Assembly (NCBI GenBank): GCA_035274425.1
Contig: DATEOC010000082.1
Location: forward strand, 124,001-188,000
Reading direction: 5' to 3'
Origin: JADMIH01 sp035274425
GTDB taxonomy: Bacteria; Chloroflexota; Chloroflexia; QHBQ01; JADMIH01
DNA length: 64,000 nucleotides
In this document: in pieces, positions 42,442 through 51,451 of the stretch
Layout of the letters: every line of letters begins with the position of its first letter
How positions within the stretch are numbered: the first letter of the stretch is position 1
Notes under the pieces: model-generated
Seen by the model: only the letters and a program-made list of their open reading frames with translations
The model's database searches: none
What the model was told of the DNA's origin: nothing
Position numbers and translations under genes: made by a program

Positions 42442-43326
42442 TTACGGGACCGGTGTTACGATGTCCATGCCGGGTATCTGCATGATGTTCGTAGGCTTCT
42501 CGATAGGCGGACTGATAGGCTCGTTAATCTTCGAGTAAGTGAGTGTGCTGGTGCTGGCGGCAGCTCCGGTCGTAGTTACTTTCTGCCTGACCGGGTAGTT
42601 GGTAGACTTGGCTACCCACACATCCACGGTGACCTTACCTGAGCCGGCTGCAAGCTGCTCAGCATCGTAAGTAAACGTCAGGTGTGTGGTGTCCACTCCT
42701 TCTATAGTTTCATCGCCAACGATATCCGCCTTATCTACGAGAGGCAGGAAGGTAGCACTCATCATATCGGTCATAGAGGCGGGTGATTGTGTAGCCACAT
42801 ACTGGTCCATGCCAGGTGCCTTCGTATAGGCATCGGTGCCTATTATGATCGTCTCCGTCTTCCCCGCGACGGTATCGATAATTGAGCGAGACCGGTCCGG
42901 CGCTTGGAAGTCGGTTTCTACTTTGGTGGTCGTACCCGCCACTTCAACCTCGGTCACGCTGTGGTACGTCTTCACATCCTTGAACGTCGAGAAGTACTTG
43001 TTCAACAGGTCCGCGCCGGGTCCGGTGATTTTCAAACCACCGCTGGACCCCGCTGTCGCTGCGGCTGTAGGCTCGCTAATCATAGCCGTAGGCTCGGTAG
43101 TCGCCTCCATCACAGCAGTAGGCTCAGTGGTCGGTGCCGTCGTGGGTTCGCTCACCGCAGTGGTAGGTTCGGTAGTCGGTTCCATCACAGCTGTAGCCGC
43201 TGTCGTTGGCACAGCCGTGGCCGCGACAGGCGTGTTTGCGGCAGGAGTATCGCCGCAGGCCGCCAGCCCTAACGCCGCGACGACGCTCAAAACGGTGAAT
43301 ACCGCAACCTTCTTCATCTTCCTCAT
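42442..43326 (-). CDS. LppX/LprG-like lipoprotein with Thr/Pro-rich stalk
   Basis: 294 aa. A lipobox (ALGLAACGD) places the mature N-terminal Cys at residue 25. A stalk of EPTTEPTT / APTTEPTAV-type repeats runs to about residue 95. The rest (GADLLNKYFSTFKDVKTYHS ... IIIGTDAYTKAPGMDQYV ... VDTTHLTFTYDAEQLA) has the LolA/LprG-like half-barrel pattern that binds lipids. GGAGGAAAGATA precedes the ATG. It is a cell-surface lipoprotein next to the MPN-LysM gene on the same strand, and may act with it at the envelope. Confidence 0.75.
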   Translation of the reverse strand: MRKMKKVAVFTVLSVVAALGLAACGDTPAANTPVAATAVPTTAATAVMEPTTEPTTAVSEPTTAPTTEPTAVMEATTEPTAMISEPTAAATAGSSGGLKITGPGADLLNKYFSTFKDVKTYHSVTEVEVAGTTTKVETDFQAPDRSRSIIDTVAGKTETIIIGTDAYTKAPGMDQYVATQSPASMTDMMSATFLPLVDKADIVGDETIEGVDTTHLTFTYDAEQLAAGSGKVTVDVWVAKSTNYPVRQKVTTTGAAASTSTLTYSKINEPISPPIEKPTNIMQIPGMDIVTPVP

Positions 43327-43403
43327 TATCTTTCCTCCTTCAAGTTATAGGGGTTGTGGAATACCGCACCTATTATACGCGGTTTCATCATATCTTCCCA
43401 CTT

Positions 43404-44249
43404 TTACCCACCACTACCTCCCGGCATGGGCGCGTCCAGAAACGGCGGGATGATCGCCAGCAGCAAATCGGCGCGTTGCGTGAGATTCGAGTGCATCGTG
43501 CCCGGCAGCACGGCGAGCTGCGAGCTGGGCATACCGGCCAGGTCGCCGAAAACACCGCCGCCGAGCAATCGAAACATCTCTACCGCGTGCTCAGGACGGA
43601 CGAGATCGCTATCCCCGATGACGATCAAGGTAGGAGCCTTGATCGCCGCTATGGCCTCGGCAGGCACATCCTTTATGTTGCGGTCCATTTCCGTCTTCTT
43701 GGCGAAAAAGGTGGCGAAATGGTCCGGATCAGGCGCTATTCGCATGTATTCATCGTGCCACGGAGACCCAAACATCATCTCAGGCCTCATCTCCGCCAGT
43801 CCATCCATTAGCCCGGGGTGAACGCCATCCATGTTGAATGTGGCCGAGGCGAAGACGAGCTTGCGCACTACATCCGGGTGCCTGAGAACGACGTGCAGGG
43901 CGACGGCGGCTCCCATGCTGTAGCCAAAGAGGTCGGTCTGTTCGATGCCTAGCTGGCGAAGTGCGGCGGCAGTGTCGTCGGCCATCTGTTCAAGGGACAA
44001 GGGGCGGTCGATGTCGGCGGTGCGTCCATGCGCCTGCAGCTCAAGGCCGATGACCTGCCGGGACCTGGCAAGCCCCTGCAGAAGCGCTCCGAAGGAGGTG
44101 CCGATTGCCGAAAAAGCGCCATGAAGGAGGACCAGCGGCTGCCCCGTCCCATGGATCTCGTAATACATATCGAGACCGTTTACCGGAATGTAGCCGCTCG
44201 TGAACTCCCCGGTCGCTTCCATCGGTCCATTGGTCGTGCTATCAGTCAT
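43404..44249 (-). CDS. Alpha/beta hydrolase
   Basis: 281 aa. LVLLHGAFSAIGTSFGAL is the oxyanion region, LFGYSMGAAVALHVV the nucleophile elbow, VIGDSDLVRPEHAVEMF the acid, and PGTMHSNL the base His. The ATG at 44249 is preferred because AAGGAG lies eight bases upstream; the ATG at 44255 is too close to it. It belongs to a common family of small esterase-like enzymes, and the substrate is unknown. Confidence 0.8.
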   Translation of the reverse strand: MTDSTTNGPMEATGEFTSGYIPVNGLDMYYEIHGTGQPLVLLHGAFSAIGTSFGALLQGLARSRQVIGLELQAHGRTADIDRPLSLEQMADDTAAALRQLGIEQTDLFGYSMGAAVALHVVLRHPDVVRKLVFASATFNMDGVHPGLMDGLAEMRPEMMFGSPWHDEYMRIAPDPDHFATFFAKKTEMDRNIKDVPAEAIAAIKAPTLIVIGDSDLVRPEHAVEMFRLLGGGVFGDLAGMPSSQLAVLPGTMHSNLTQRADLLLAIIPPFLDAPMPGGSGG

Positions 44250-44450
44250 GATCATCTCTCCTTGACAAACATTTACTGCGACTGCTCCTACAAGCTATCC
44301 AGCGCACCTGTGAATGGCACAGCACCAGGCCCTGAGTGTGAAAAGCCCACATTCTGACCAAGTTGCAAGGGAAATTGTAACCTGTTATATCCACTGCCGC
44401 AAATACCAAAACCACAAGCCAAACTTTATACCCGCCCGCAAGTGCTTTAT

Positions 44451-44506
44451 AATTACGCATTACGCATTACGCATTATCGTCCGTCGTCCTTCGCGTCCTT
44501 CGTCCC
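44451..44506. repeat. Heptamer arrays (ATTACGC)n and (GTCCTTC-like)n
   Basis: Three copies of ATTACGC (44452-44474) followed by a mixed CGTCCGT/CGTCCTT stretch to 44506. The AAGGAGG site of the next gene starts three bases later. The interval 44250-44450 shows no gene. Confidence 0.85.
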
Positions 44507-44520
44507 GCAAGGAGGTCATC

Positions 44521-45714
44521 ATGCCTACCACACATCAAGCTGCCCCACCAATAGCCCCAGCACGCCCACCCAAGCGCCTCCTCATGGGACCTGGGCCGAG
44601 CGAGGTTGACCCGGAGGTGTTGCGGTCCCTCTCCATGCCGCCATTGGGGCATCTCGACCCGGCCCTCCTAGCGATGATGCAGGAGATCGAGGCGATGCTT
44701 CGAGGTGTCCTTGGCACGCAGAACCGTTTGACGCTCGCTCTCTCCGGCACCGGCACGGCAGGCATGGAGACCGCTCTCACGAACACCATCGAGGCGGGCG
44801 ACTCGGTGGTAGTCGGCGTGATGGGCTACTTTGGCGAGAGGATGTGCCAGATAGTCGAACGGCTCGGCGGTAAGCTCACGCGAGTAGACGCGGAATGGGG
44901 CACCCCTCTCGACCCAAAGAAGGTACGCGACGCCATCCTCCGGGCACACCCCGGCGTGGTCTGCGTCGTCCAGGCGGAGACCTCCACCGGCGTCTATCAA
45001 GACCTGGTTCCCATCTCCGAAGCCACCCACGAGGCAGACGCGCTATTCGTCGTGGACGCTGTGACCTCCCTCGGCGGGCAACCCCTCGACGTAGACGCGT
45101 GGGGCATAGACGTTTGCTACAGCGGCAGCCAGAAGTGCCTGGGCGCACCCTCCGGCCTCGCCCCCTTCACCATGAACGAGCGCGCCCTGGAGAGGCTGGC
45201 GAGCCGGGGCACCCCCACCCCCAGCTTCTACTTCGATCCCCTCCTCCTCTCCAAATATTGGGACGAGCGGCAATACCACCATACTATATCGGCCCCGCTC
45301 ATCTACGCCCTGTACACTGCTCTACGCCTCTTGCACGAAGAGGGTAAGGAGGAGCGTTGGGCGCGGCACAGGCTCAACCACCTGGCGTTCAGGGTGGGCG
45401 TAGAGGCGACGGGCTTGAGCTTCCTCCCCCACGAGGAGTGGAGCCTGTGGCCGTTGAACGCGGTCATCGTTCCGGACAGCCTGGACGAGCTGGCTATCCG
45501 GGCTGCGCTACTCTCCGAGCATGGGATAGAGGTCGGCGGCGGGTTAGGTCCATTGAAAGGTAAGCTGCTGCGCGTCGGCCTAATGGGCTATGGGTCGCAA
45601 CGGGAATTCGTGCTGCAACTCCTCGCCGCGCTTGAGACGACTTTACGCTCACAGGGGCACAAAGTAGAGACAGGCGCAGGGCTAACCGCCGCGATGGAGG
45701 TCTACGGGCAGTGA
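44521..45714 (+). CDS. PLP-dependent aminotransferase (AGT/serine-pyruvate type)
   Basis: 397 aa. AAGGAGG lies seven bases before the ATG. LLMGPGPSEVDPEVLRSLSM ... PLGHLDPALLAMMQEI is the alanine-glyoxylate/serine-pyruvate aminotransferase opening. LALSGTGTAGMETAL holds the phosphate loop, VVDAVTSLGG the Asp that contacts the pyridine ring, and SGSQKCLGAPSGLAP the PLP Lys. It transfers an amino group to glyoxylate or pyruvate. Its stop codon overlaps the GTG start of a cupin gene (GTGA), so the two are coupled. Ureidoglycine-glyoxylate aminotransferase is a possible alternative. Confidence 0.87.
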   Translation: MPTTHQAAPPIAPARPPKRLLMGPGPSEVDPEVLRSLSMPPLGHLDPALLAMMQEIEAMLRGVLGTQNRLTLALSGTGTAGMETALTNTIEAGDSVVVGVMGYFGERMCQIVERLGGKLTRVDAEWGTPLDPKKVRDAILRAHPGVVCVVQAETSTGVYQDLVPISEATHEADALFVVDAVTSLGGQPLDVDAWGIDVCYSGSQKCLGAPSGLAPFTMNERALERLASRGTPTPSFYFDPLLLSKYWDERQYHHTISAPLIYALYTALRLLHEEGKEERWARHRLNHLAFRVGVEATGLSFLPHEEWSLWPLNAVIVPDSLDELAIRAALLSEHGIEVGGGLGPLKGKLLRVGLMGYGSQREFVLQLLAALETTLRSQGHKVETGAGLTAAMEVYGQ

Positions 45715-46070
45715 TAGTCAAAGACCTCCAGGAGTGCGAGGAATTCGTGGCGGGCGACGAGACCCACCTGCGCGAGATATTCCACCCCGATAAAGAGCCT
45801 CTATCCATCAGCTATAGCCTGGCGCACGCATTCGTCAGACCTGGCGAAACGTCGCTTCCACACAAGTTGAGGACAGCCGAGGTCTATTACATCCTCGAAG
45901 GCACCGGCGAGATGCACGTTGACGGCGCTTCAGCCCAGGTCGGCCCCGGCCACGCCATTTACGTACCTCCCCTCGCGCTCCAACACATCCGCAACACAGG
46001 AGATACCGATCTAATGTTCCTCTGCATAGTAGACCCCGCCTGGCGAGCCAAAGACGAAGAAGTGCTCTGA
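45711..46070 (+). CDS. Single-domain cupin
   Basis: 119 aa. AHAFVRPGETSLPHKLRTAEV YYILEGTGEMHVDG (read in parts) is the first cupin motif, GHAIYVPPLALQHIRNTGDT the second; metal-binding His and Glu are in place. Cupins bind a small molecule or act as isomerase/dioxygenase. The GTG start overlaps the aminotransferase stop, so this protein probably acts on the same pathway, for example binding or converting its product. Confidence 0.8.
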   Translation: MIVKDLQECEEFVAGDETHLREIFHPDKEPLSISYSLAHAFVRPGETSLPHKLRTAEVYYILEGTGEMHVDGASAQVGPGHAIYVPPLALQHIRNTGDTDLMFLCIVDPAWRAKDEEVL

Positions 46071-46095
46071 GTAGGAAAGACGATAGACAACGAAA

Positions 46096-46157
46096 CGTGA
46101 TGCGTGATGCGTGAACCGCCAAGACGCCAAGAGCGCCAAGAAACCGCCAAGATTTTT
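46096..46157. repeat. Composite dispersed repeat fragment
   Basis: (GTGATGC) copies followed by GAACCGCCAAGACGCCAAGA and related GCCAAGA blocks. This is the reverse complement of the CTTGGCG-type blocks at 19460-19490 and 20645-20685. Confidence 0.7.
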
Positions 46158-46170
46158 ATGGATTAGTTGA

Positions 46171-46270
46171 CTATCGTCTATCGTCTATCGTCTATCGTCT
46201 ATCGTCTATCGTCTATCGTCTATCGTCTATCGTCTATCGTCTATCGTCTATCGTCTATCGTCTATCGTCT
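46171..46270. repeat. Perfect heptamer array (CTATCGT)14
   Basis: 100 bp without a single substitution: 14.3 copies of CTATCGT. It is the longest perfect array in the window and ends 17 bp before the start codon of the nucleotidyltransferase gene. The open frame that runs through it is not considered coding. Confidence 0.97.
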
Positions 46271-46286
46271 GCCCACTACCAACCAC

Positions 46287-47072
46287 ATGAACGATCTATT
46301 TCCACAGACAATTGAGCGTATAGCACGATGGAGTGAGCAACCGGGGGTACTAGGAGTTGTCCTGGTTGGCTCTCGAAGCAGGACGCACGCAGATGCGCTA
46401 TCTGACGACGACCTCGAGGTGCTGTTGACCGATGAGGCACACGCCAGTCTCTCCCCTGCCGAGTGCGTAGACGTGCTGATCGAGGGGGAGGGAGAGGCGC
46501 GCAGGATTATCTATGATGCCCAGTACACCACCCTGACCGACTTGCAGCGCAAAGCGACTTCCGCCATTGACCTCGACAGGTGGCCTTACGAGCGTGCGAG
46601 GGTGCTCTTCGACCGTGATGGGAGTGTTACTCCGGCAGTTGACGCGGCTGGACGTATGGGCGCCGACTTCCGCCACAAGCGCCTCTTGCACGCCACCATT
46701 GACACCTGGATACCGCCACGCAGGGCCGCCAAGACCCTCAAGCGCGGCTTCGAAGGCGCATCTCGCCTGCTGGTAGATCGTGGTGCGAGGGCATTGTGCC
46801 GCCTGGTATTCGCGCTGGAATGGCGCTGGGTCCCCCTCGACCACTGGCTCGAAGCAGAAATGCGCACCCTGGACGACCCCGAACAGGTAGCCCCACTCAT
46901 CATTCAAGCCCTGACTACGGGCGACCCCACCCTCATCACCGAGGGCCTGGACCGCCTGGAAGAACGCCTTGCCTCCGAAGGTGTCCCACACCCGAAGGAC
47001 CGCGCCAACCTCTTCTTCGAGCTAATCCACCCCTCACGAGCGGAGGAGCGTGCAATACACGGCCTATCCTAA
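46287..47072 (+). CDS. Nucleotidyltransferase-fold protein
   Basis: 261 aa. VLGVVLVGSRSRTHADALSD then DDLEVLLTD is the Pol-beta-like nucleotidyltransferase active site (GS...D-x-D), as in aminoglycoside nucleotidyltransferases and MNT/DUF4037 proteins. A helical domain follows. It would transfer NMP to a small molecule or protein. No HEPN partner gene is adjacent. The ATG at 46287 lies 17 bp after the long heptamer array, with no clear Shine-Dalgarno site, so translation may be weak or depend on the array. Confidence 0.75.
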   Translation: MNDLFPQTIERIARWSEQPGVLGVVLVGSRSRTHADALSDDDLEVLLTDEAHASLSPAECVDVLIEGEGEARRIIYDAQYTTLTDLQRKATSAIDLDRWPYERARVLFDRDGSVTPAVDAAGRMGADFRHKRLLHATIDTWIPPRRAAKTLKRGFEGASRLLVDRGARALCRLVFALEWRWVPLDHWLEAEMRTLDDPEQVAPLIIQALTTGDPTLITEGLDRLEERLASEGVPHPKDRANLFFELIHPSRAEERAIHGLS

Positions 47073-47110
47073 TTACGAATTACGAGCTAATAAAGCAGTA
47101 ATTCGTAATT
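47071..47110. terminator. Inverted heptamer pair between convergent genes
   Basis: AATTACGAATTAC (47071-47083) pairs perfectly with GTAATTCGTAATT (47098-47110), loop 14 nt. It begins in the stop codon of the nucleotidyltransferase gene and lies between it and the converging DUF72 gene. A two-copy GTAATTC heptamer in each arm makes this another hairpin built from heptamers. Confidence 0.65.
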
Positions 47111-47118
47111 CCTAATTA

Positions 47119-47835
47119 CTAAAGCCTCTCCCTCAGCCGAAACGCATTGTAAATCGCGTGGCAGTCTGGGTCGTTGTTGAAGTAGACGTACACATCCAGC
47201 CCGTGCGAGGCGTCGCGGGCGATGCGCTCTGCCCAGAAGTGTAGCTCTCCCTCGGTGAGGCCTACGCCGTATTGCCCGCCATGCACGCGTATGTATCGAA
47301 AGGGCCCCACATCCGGCACCTCAAGAGGCGTGTGCCAACCGCCAACCGCCCTCACCAGCGCACAACCCCCATCCTCGATTATCCTGAGTATCTCAGGCGA
47401 GAACCACGAGGGGTCGCGGAACTCCAGCGCGGCGCGGTGGTGCCTCGGAAGGCGCTCTATAAAATATCGCAACCGGGCGGGGTCGGCGGGCCACCTGGGA
47501 GGCATCTGGTAGAGGAAGGGGCCGAGGTTCCACCCCAACCCCTCCGCCGCTCCCACCAGCCGCGCTATCGGCTCCTCCGGCCCATACAGCTTCTTCAGGT
47601 GCGTCAGGTATCGGCTCGCTTTCACCGCGAAGGTAAAACCGGGATGGTGTCGCACTTGCTCGGCCCAGGCGTGAAAGTTATCATGCGTGGGCAGCCTGTA
47701 GAAACTGCGATTGATCTCCACCGTCGAGAAGTGCCGTGCGTAGTGCGCCAGCCACTCCGCCTGCTTCATCTCCGGCGGGTAGAAGCACCCAATCCAATGC
47801 TTGTACACCCAGCCGGACGTGCCTATCTGTATCAT
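47119..47835 (-). CDS. DUF72 family protein (YecE-like)
   Basis: 238 aa. IGTSGWVYKHWIGCFYPPEM, STVEINRSFYRLPT, FAVKASRYLTHLKKL, ALEFRDPSWFSPE and YVYFNNDPDCHA are the DUF72 blocks of a TIM-barrel family. The biochemical role is not established; links to nucleic-acid metabolism have been suggested for relatives. Full length. Convergent with the nucleotidyltransferase gene. Confidence 0.9.
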   Translation of the reverse strand: MIQIGTSGWVYKHWIGCFYPPEMKQAEWLAHYARHFSTVEINRSFYRLPTHDNFHAWAEQVRHHPGFTFAVKASRYLTHLKKLYGPEEPIARLVGAAEGLGWNLGPFLYQMPPRWPADPARLRYFIERLPRHHRAALEFRDPSWFSPEILRIIEDGGCALVRAVGGWHTPLEVPDVGPFRYIRVHGGQYGVGLTEGELHFWAERIARDASHGLDVYVYFNNDPDCHAIYNAFRLRERL

Positions 47836-47876
47836 GCTCTACTCCCAGCCCAATGTTATACTATCTGCCCCATCAT

Positions 47877-49562
47877 CTACTGACCCCCCGTCCTTACATA
47901 GAGGCGCAGGACGAGCGGGCTAGCGCGCCACTCTTGAGTCGGCTGCCAGCCGAGGGCAGACAGGGCACGCTCGGCGGCTGGGCTTGGCTTGTACGTACCG
48001 TCGGTGCCATCCCCCGCCAAATACCACAGTCGCTGCGCTCCCTCGATACGCCTCTGCATCTCTCCCTGGAAGTCGGTGCTACTGTATGCATCGGTCTCCA
48101 GGAAGCCTCTCCATCTCCACTCCGGCGGGAACCAGAAAGCAGCGCCCGCAGGGTCTTCTCCCCTTCCAACGAACCAACCCCCCTTCACATCCACAGGCAC
48201 CGAATAGTACGCGGCAGCCGCCCCCGCATGGAAGGCAGTAAAGCCTAGCATCTCGTCACCGGGCAGCGCCTCGCGCTCCACAGTCGCCATGATGCCGCGC
48301 CAGTCCTGCTTAGGCGGCGCGGCATATTCCCCGTAAAGCTGCACCCCCGACAACGCCAGCCACCCACCAAGCAAGAGCGCGCGCCCCAGCGCCGGTAGCG
48401 ACCCAACCAGCGCTCCCAAACCCAGCATCAACGCGGGCGCGGCCATAGCAGCAAAACGTACCGGCGTGATCGCCTCTGGAGGGGTCGTCAGTCTGAGGAA
48501 GAGGTAAGGTCCAACGATTGCAGCCACACCCCACGCCAGGACCAACCCAGCCGCCAGCGCTCCACGTCTAGAGCGCACCCTTGAAAGCCGCCATCCAGCC
48601 CATAAGAACAGTACCCCAAGCAATCCCCACACGATCCACTTCCCCACATCCGACTGCCAGAAGCTCTCGTTAGCATACCCGGCGAATAGCGTTGGCACCC
48701 ACCCCACGGGCTGAGTATCCACGCTCACAGGAAAGAAGATTGGGCTAAGCGCCTTCCCTCCGTTGGTCAGCACCGTCCATACCCACGGCGCAAACAATAA
48801 TGCCGCCCCAACCACAGCCAGGATCGCGTGTGTCAGGCGTGCTATGGCAGGATCATTGAAGAAAGCACGACGCGCCATACCCTGCTCAACCGCATCTTTC
48901 TTACGGATACCCTTTCTTATTACCTCCACAACCCCTAATGCGAGCGCGGCTATCACTTCCACCGCCACCGGAAAGATACTGAAGTAGTGGCTATATAGCG
49001 ATACCGCCATGCTCACACCCCATGCGGCCCACAGCCACGCGCGGTCCTCACGCCAGGCACGCACAAGGAAGAGCACGCTCAGCGACACCCACAGAGCCGT
49101 CCAGCTATAGGTAGTCACGTCCTGGCTGTAATGCACCAGGAAGGGAGAGGTCGCCACGAGGATTGCCGCCCCACCTGCGGCCCAGAAGTGGTCAGGCCAG
49201 AGTGCACGCGCCAGCGCCCATGCCACAACAATCAGCAACACCCCCGCCAGAGCAGGCAGCAGCCTCAGCCAGAATTCTCCCACCCCTCCCAGTCCCATCC
49301 ATGCGTGGAGCGCCAGCCGGTATCCTGGCGGGTGGTGGATATGCAGCTGAGGGTTGAGCACCATATCGAGCGGCTGGCGCGCCTCCCACACCACGTACAG
49401 CTCATCCGTCCAGAACCCCTGCCTCGTCAGCCCCACCAGGCGCAACGCCGCTCCTATCATTACCGCGACCACGAGCGGGTAATGAGTAGCGAGCAGCGAG
49501 TAGCGAGTGGCTAGTGCTGAGGCAGGAGTTGCAGGCATCGAAGTGCTGAATGAGGAGTGCAT
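47877..49562 (-). CDS. GT39/ArnT-like membrane glycosyltransferase
   Basis: 561 aa from the ATG at 49562 (a TTG at 49610 would add 16 residues; the site upstream is weak). The first periplasmic loop, LTRQGFWTDELYVVWEARQP, holds the conserved acidic residue, followed by HIHHPPGYRLALHAWMGLG and about ten more helices. It is a polyprenyl-phosphate-sugar-using glycosyltransferase like that at 17518. An N-terminal stretch (ATRYSLLATHYPL) is encoded by a (GAGTAGC) heptamer array, and a loop (EQGMARRAFFNDPAIA) looks repeat-derived. The acceptor is unknown. Confidence 0.78.
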   Translation of the reverse strand: MHSSFSTSMPATPASALATRYSLLATHYPLVVAVMIGAALRLVGLTRQGFWTDELYVVWEARQPLDMVLNPQLHIHHPPGYRLALHAWMGLGGVGEFWLRLLPALAGVLLIVVAWALARALWPDHFWAAGGAAILVATSPFLVHYSQDVTTYSWTALWVSLSVLFLVRAWREDRAWLWAAWGVSMAVSLYSHYFSIFPVAVEVIAALALGVVEVIRKGIRKKDAVEQGMARRAFFNDPAIARLTHAILAVVGAALLFAPWVWTVLTNGGKALSPIFFPVSVDTQPVGWVPTLFAGYANESFWQSDVGKWIVWGLLGVLFLWAGWRLSRVRSRRGALAAGLVLAWGVAAIVGPYLFLRLTTPPEAITPVRFAAMAAPALMLGLGALVGSLPALGRALLLGGWLALSGVQLYGEYAAPPKQDWRGIMATVEREALPGDEMLGFTAFHAGAAAAYYSVPVDVKGGWFVGRGEDPAGAAFWFPPEWRWRGFLETDAYSSTDFQGEMQRRIEGAQRLWYLAGDGTDGTYKPSPAAERALSALGWQPTQEWRASPLVLRLYVRTGGQ

Positions 49563-49638
49563 CTTCCATTCTATTATTTCAATGGAGTCTTCGCCACTCC
49601 CCCAGGGCAAGTGCAGCTAAATGAGGAGAGTGTCTGGC

Positions 49639-49777
49639 AGCCCCGGAGGGGCGGTAGAATGTAGCCCCTGGCGTAAGCCTGGGGTAAGCCACCCATTTAG
49701 CTTCCCAAGCCCCGGAGGGGCGACACAACATGGGAGGGGAGAATGATGCATTGGCATTCTGTCGCCCCTCCGGGGCT
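49639..49777. repeat. Three copies of the AGCCCCGGAGGGGCG repeat
   Basis: Copies at 49639-49654 and 49708-49725 are direct; a third at 49760-49777 is inverted, so copies 2 and 3 can pair over 18 bp (AGCCCCGGAGGGGCGACA). They lie in the 412-bp gap before the aminotransferase gene. The rest of that gap (49778-49974) holds no gene that I can support. Confidence 0.85.
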
Positions 49778-49974
49778 TTCGCGTCTTCAATTTAGATGCG
49801 TTGGCCCTGGCTATCCCCTGATAAACTATTTGACAAGCGCATATTCCCGTTATACACTTTGCCTAGCTCCCATCATCTGCATCTCTATATCATGCACAGT
49901 ACCGCAGGGGCACGCCGGCCGCCGTCCGGGCAACACTTTACCTTCCGGCGAACACCGGATAAAAGGAGGCTCAA

Positions 49975-51150
49975 ATGGCGGAAGTGATTGACCGTGTGGA
50001 GCTATCGGGCATCGTGCTGGTCCGAGATGCGATTATGAAGCTGCACAAACCATACCGACTCGAAAGCGGCGAGCCGAGCTTCAGCGTCCCCCACCATATC
50101 AAAGAGGCGATGGCGCGCGCCCTGCACGATGACCATACTCATTACGTGGCCTCGTCTGGCATCCTTGAGCTTCGCAAAGCTATCGTCGCCAAGTGCCACA
50201 CCATGAACGGCATCCCCATCGAGAGTCCCAACGAGACTATCGTCACCAACGGCGGCATGCATGGTCTATACTGCCTCTTCAGCGCCCTGCTCGAACCGGG
50301 CGACGAAGTGCTCATCCCCGACCCCACCTGGGTCTGCGTGCAGCACCTCATAACGCTGTGTGGCGGCGTGGTGAGACGCGTGCCCCTGCATGAGGAGCGA
50401 GGCTGGACCTTCGACCCCGAAGAGTTGCGCGCTTCGATAGGGCCACGCACCCGCGCCCTCATGATCAACTCACCGCACAACCCCACCGGAGGCGTTCTTT
50501 CTCGCGCCGACCAGGAGGCGATAGCCGCTATAGTCGTCGATAACCCGCACCTGACCGTCGTCAGCGACGAAGCTTACGAGCACGTCATATATGACGGGGC
50601 GGAGCATGTCAGCTTCGCGTCCCTCCCCGGCATGTACGAACGCACCATCAGCGTCTTCACCTTCAGCAAGTCCTACGCAATGACCGGCCTGCGCCTCGGC
50701 TATGTCGTGACACCGGACAGGCAGTTGATGGAGCGAATGCAGAAGATAGTGCTCTACACCAGCAACAGCATCAACTCTATCGCGCAGTGGGGTGGCGTGG
50801 CTGCGCTCATGGGCCCGCAGGAATGCCTTCGCGAATTCCAGACCGAGTACCAGGCGCGCCGCGACCTCTTCTATGAAGGCCTACCGGACATCCCCGTCTT
50901 CGAGGGCGCAAAACCCAAAGGGGCCTTCTACGCCTTCCTGAAGATCGCAGACGAATGGCGAAGCCCCGAAGGCTTGAGCGATTCATGGTCGATGACCAGG
51001 CATCTACTCAACGCGAAAGTAGGCTCTTCCCCCGGCATCATCTTCGGCCCGGCAGGTGAAGGCTACTTACGCTTCAGCACCGCCTGCTCCCGCGAAGACC
51101 TGTCAGGTGCGCTGGAAGCCATGCGAGAACTCTTCTCGAATGGACGATAG
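49975..51150 (+). CDS. Class I/II aminotransferase (aspartate aminotransferase-like)
   Basis: 391 aa. AAAAGGAGG precedes the ATG. The substrate-side motif is RLESGEPSFSVPHHIKEAM, the ring-stacking region THYVASSGILELRKAI, NSPHNPTGG binds the cofactor, and the PLP Lys is in FTFSKSYAMTGLRLGYV. FSTACSREDLSGALEAM holds the carboxylate-binding region. It transaminates aspartate or another amino acid with 2-oxoglutarate. The gene is single and followed immediately by heptamer arrays. Confidence 0.88.
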   Translation: MAEVIDRVELSGIVLVRDAIMKLHKPYRLESGEPSFSVPHHIKEAMARALHDDHTHYVASSGILELRKAIVAKCHTMNGIPIESPNETIVTNGGMHGLYCLFSALLEPGDEVLIPDPTWVCVQHLITLCGGVVRRVPLHEERGWTFDPEELRASIGPRTRALMINSPHNPTGGVLSRADQEAIAAIVVDNPHLTVVSDEAYEHVIYDGAEHVSFASLPGMYERTISVFTFSKSYAMTGLRLGYVVTPDRQLMERMQKIVLYTSNSINSIAQWGGVAALMGPQECLREFQTEYQARRDLFYEGLPDIPVFEGAKPKGAFYAFLKIADEWRSPEGLSDSWSMTRHLLNAKVGSSPGIIFGPAGEGYLRFSTACSREDLSGALEAMRELFSNGR

Positions 51151-51316
51151 ACGATAGACGAGGGAGTGAAACGCGATGCGTGATGCGTGAGAGTATTATT
51201 TCTACTACCTACTGCTTTCTATCGTCTATCGTCTATCGTCTATCGTCTATCGTCTATCGTCTATCGTCTATCGTCTATCGTCCGTCGTCCGTCGTCCGTC
51301 GTCCGTCGTCCGTCGC
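51147..51316. repeat. Heptamer arrays (GACGATA), (GTGATGC), (CTATCGT)9 and (GTCCGTC)5
   Basis: GACGATA copies begin in the last codon of the aminotransferase gene and (GTGATGC) follows to 51190. (CTATCGT)n runs from 51219 to 51282, then changes without a gap to (CGTCCGT)n until 51316. It ends 12 bp before the -35 box of the rpsT promoter. No other gene lies in 51151-51451. Confidence 0.93.
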
Positions 51317-51327
51317 TCGCACCAAGG

Positions 51328-51356
51328 TTGCGCTTTACCTCGTACTTTGATATAAT
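51328..51356 (+). promoter_or_regulatory. rpsT promoter
   Basis: TTGCGC (51328-51333), 17-bp spacer, TATAAT (51351-51356). A ~90-nt leader separates it from the rpsT start. Confidence 0.75.
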
Positions 51357-51399
51357 CACTGTTGGTCCCCGGCGCGGGGCCACTTTCAGCGAATGATCG

Positions 51400-51414
51400 G
51401 GCGGCGCTGCCGCC
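51400..51414 (+). promoter_or_regulatory. rpsT leader hairpin
   Basis: GGCGGC-GCT-GCCGCC followed by ATTTTATT, inside the rpsT 5' leader. A second potential hairpin (GGTCCCCG / CGGGGCC) lies at 51364-51381. They may act in attenuation or S20 feedback. Inferred. Confidence 0.4.
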
Positions 51415-51451
51415 ATTTTATTGCTCCGGTATCGAGGGAGGTCAAGGTCAA

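Noticed and set aside
46171..46270. Long tandem array considered as a CRISPR array
   Set aside because: The unit is 7 bp with no spacers, and no cas gene is present in the window.
46167..46286. Open reading frame running through the CTATCGT array into the nucleotidyltransferase gene (IVYRLSS repeats)
   Set aside because: It exists only because the heptamer has no stop in that frame. The domain begins at the ATG at 46287.
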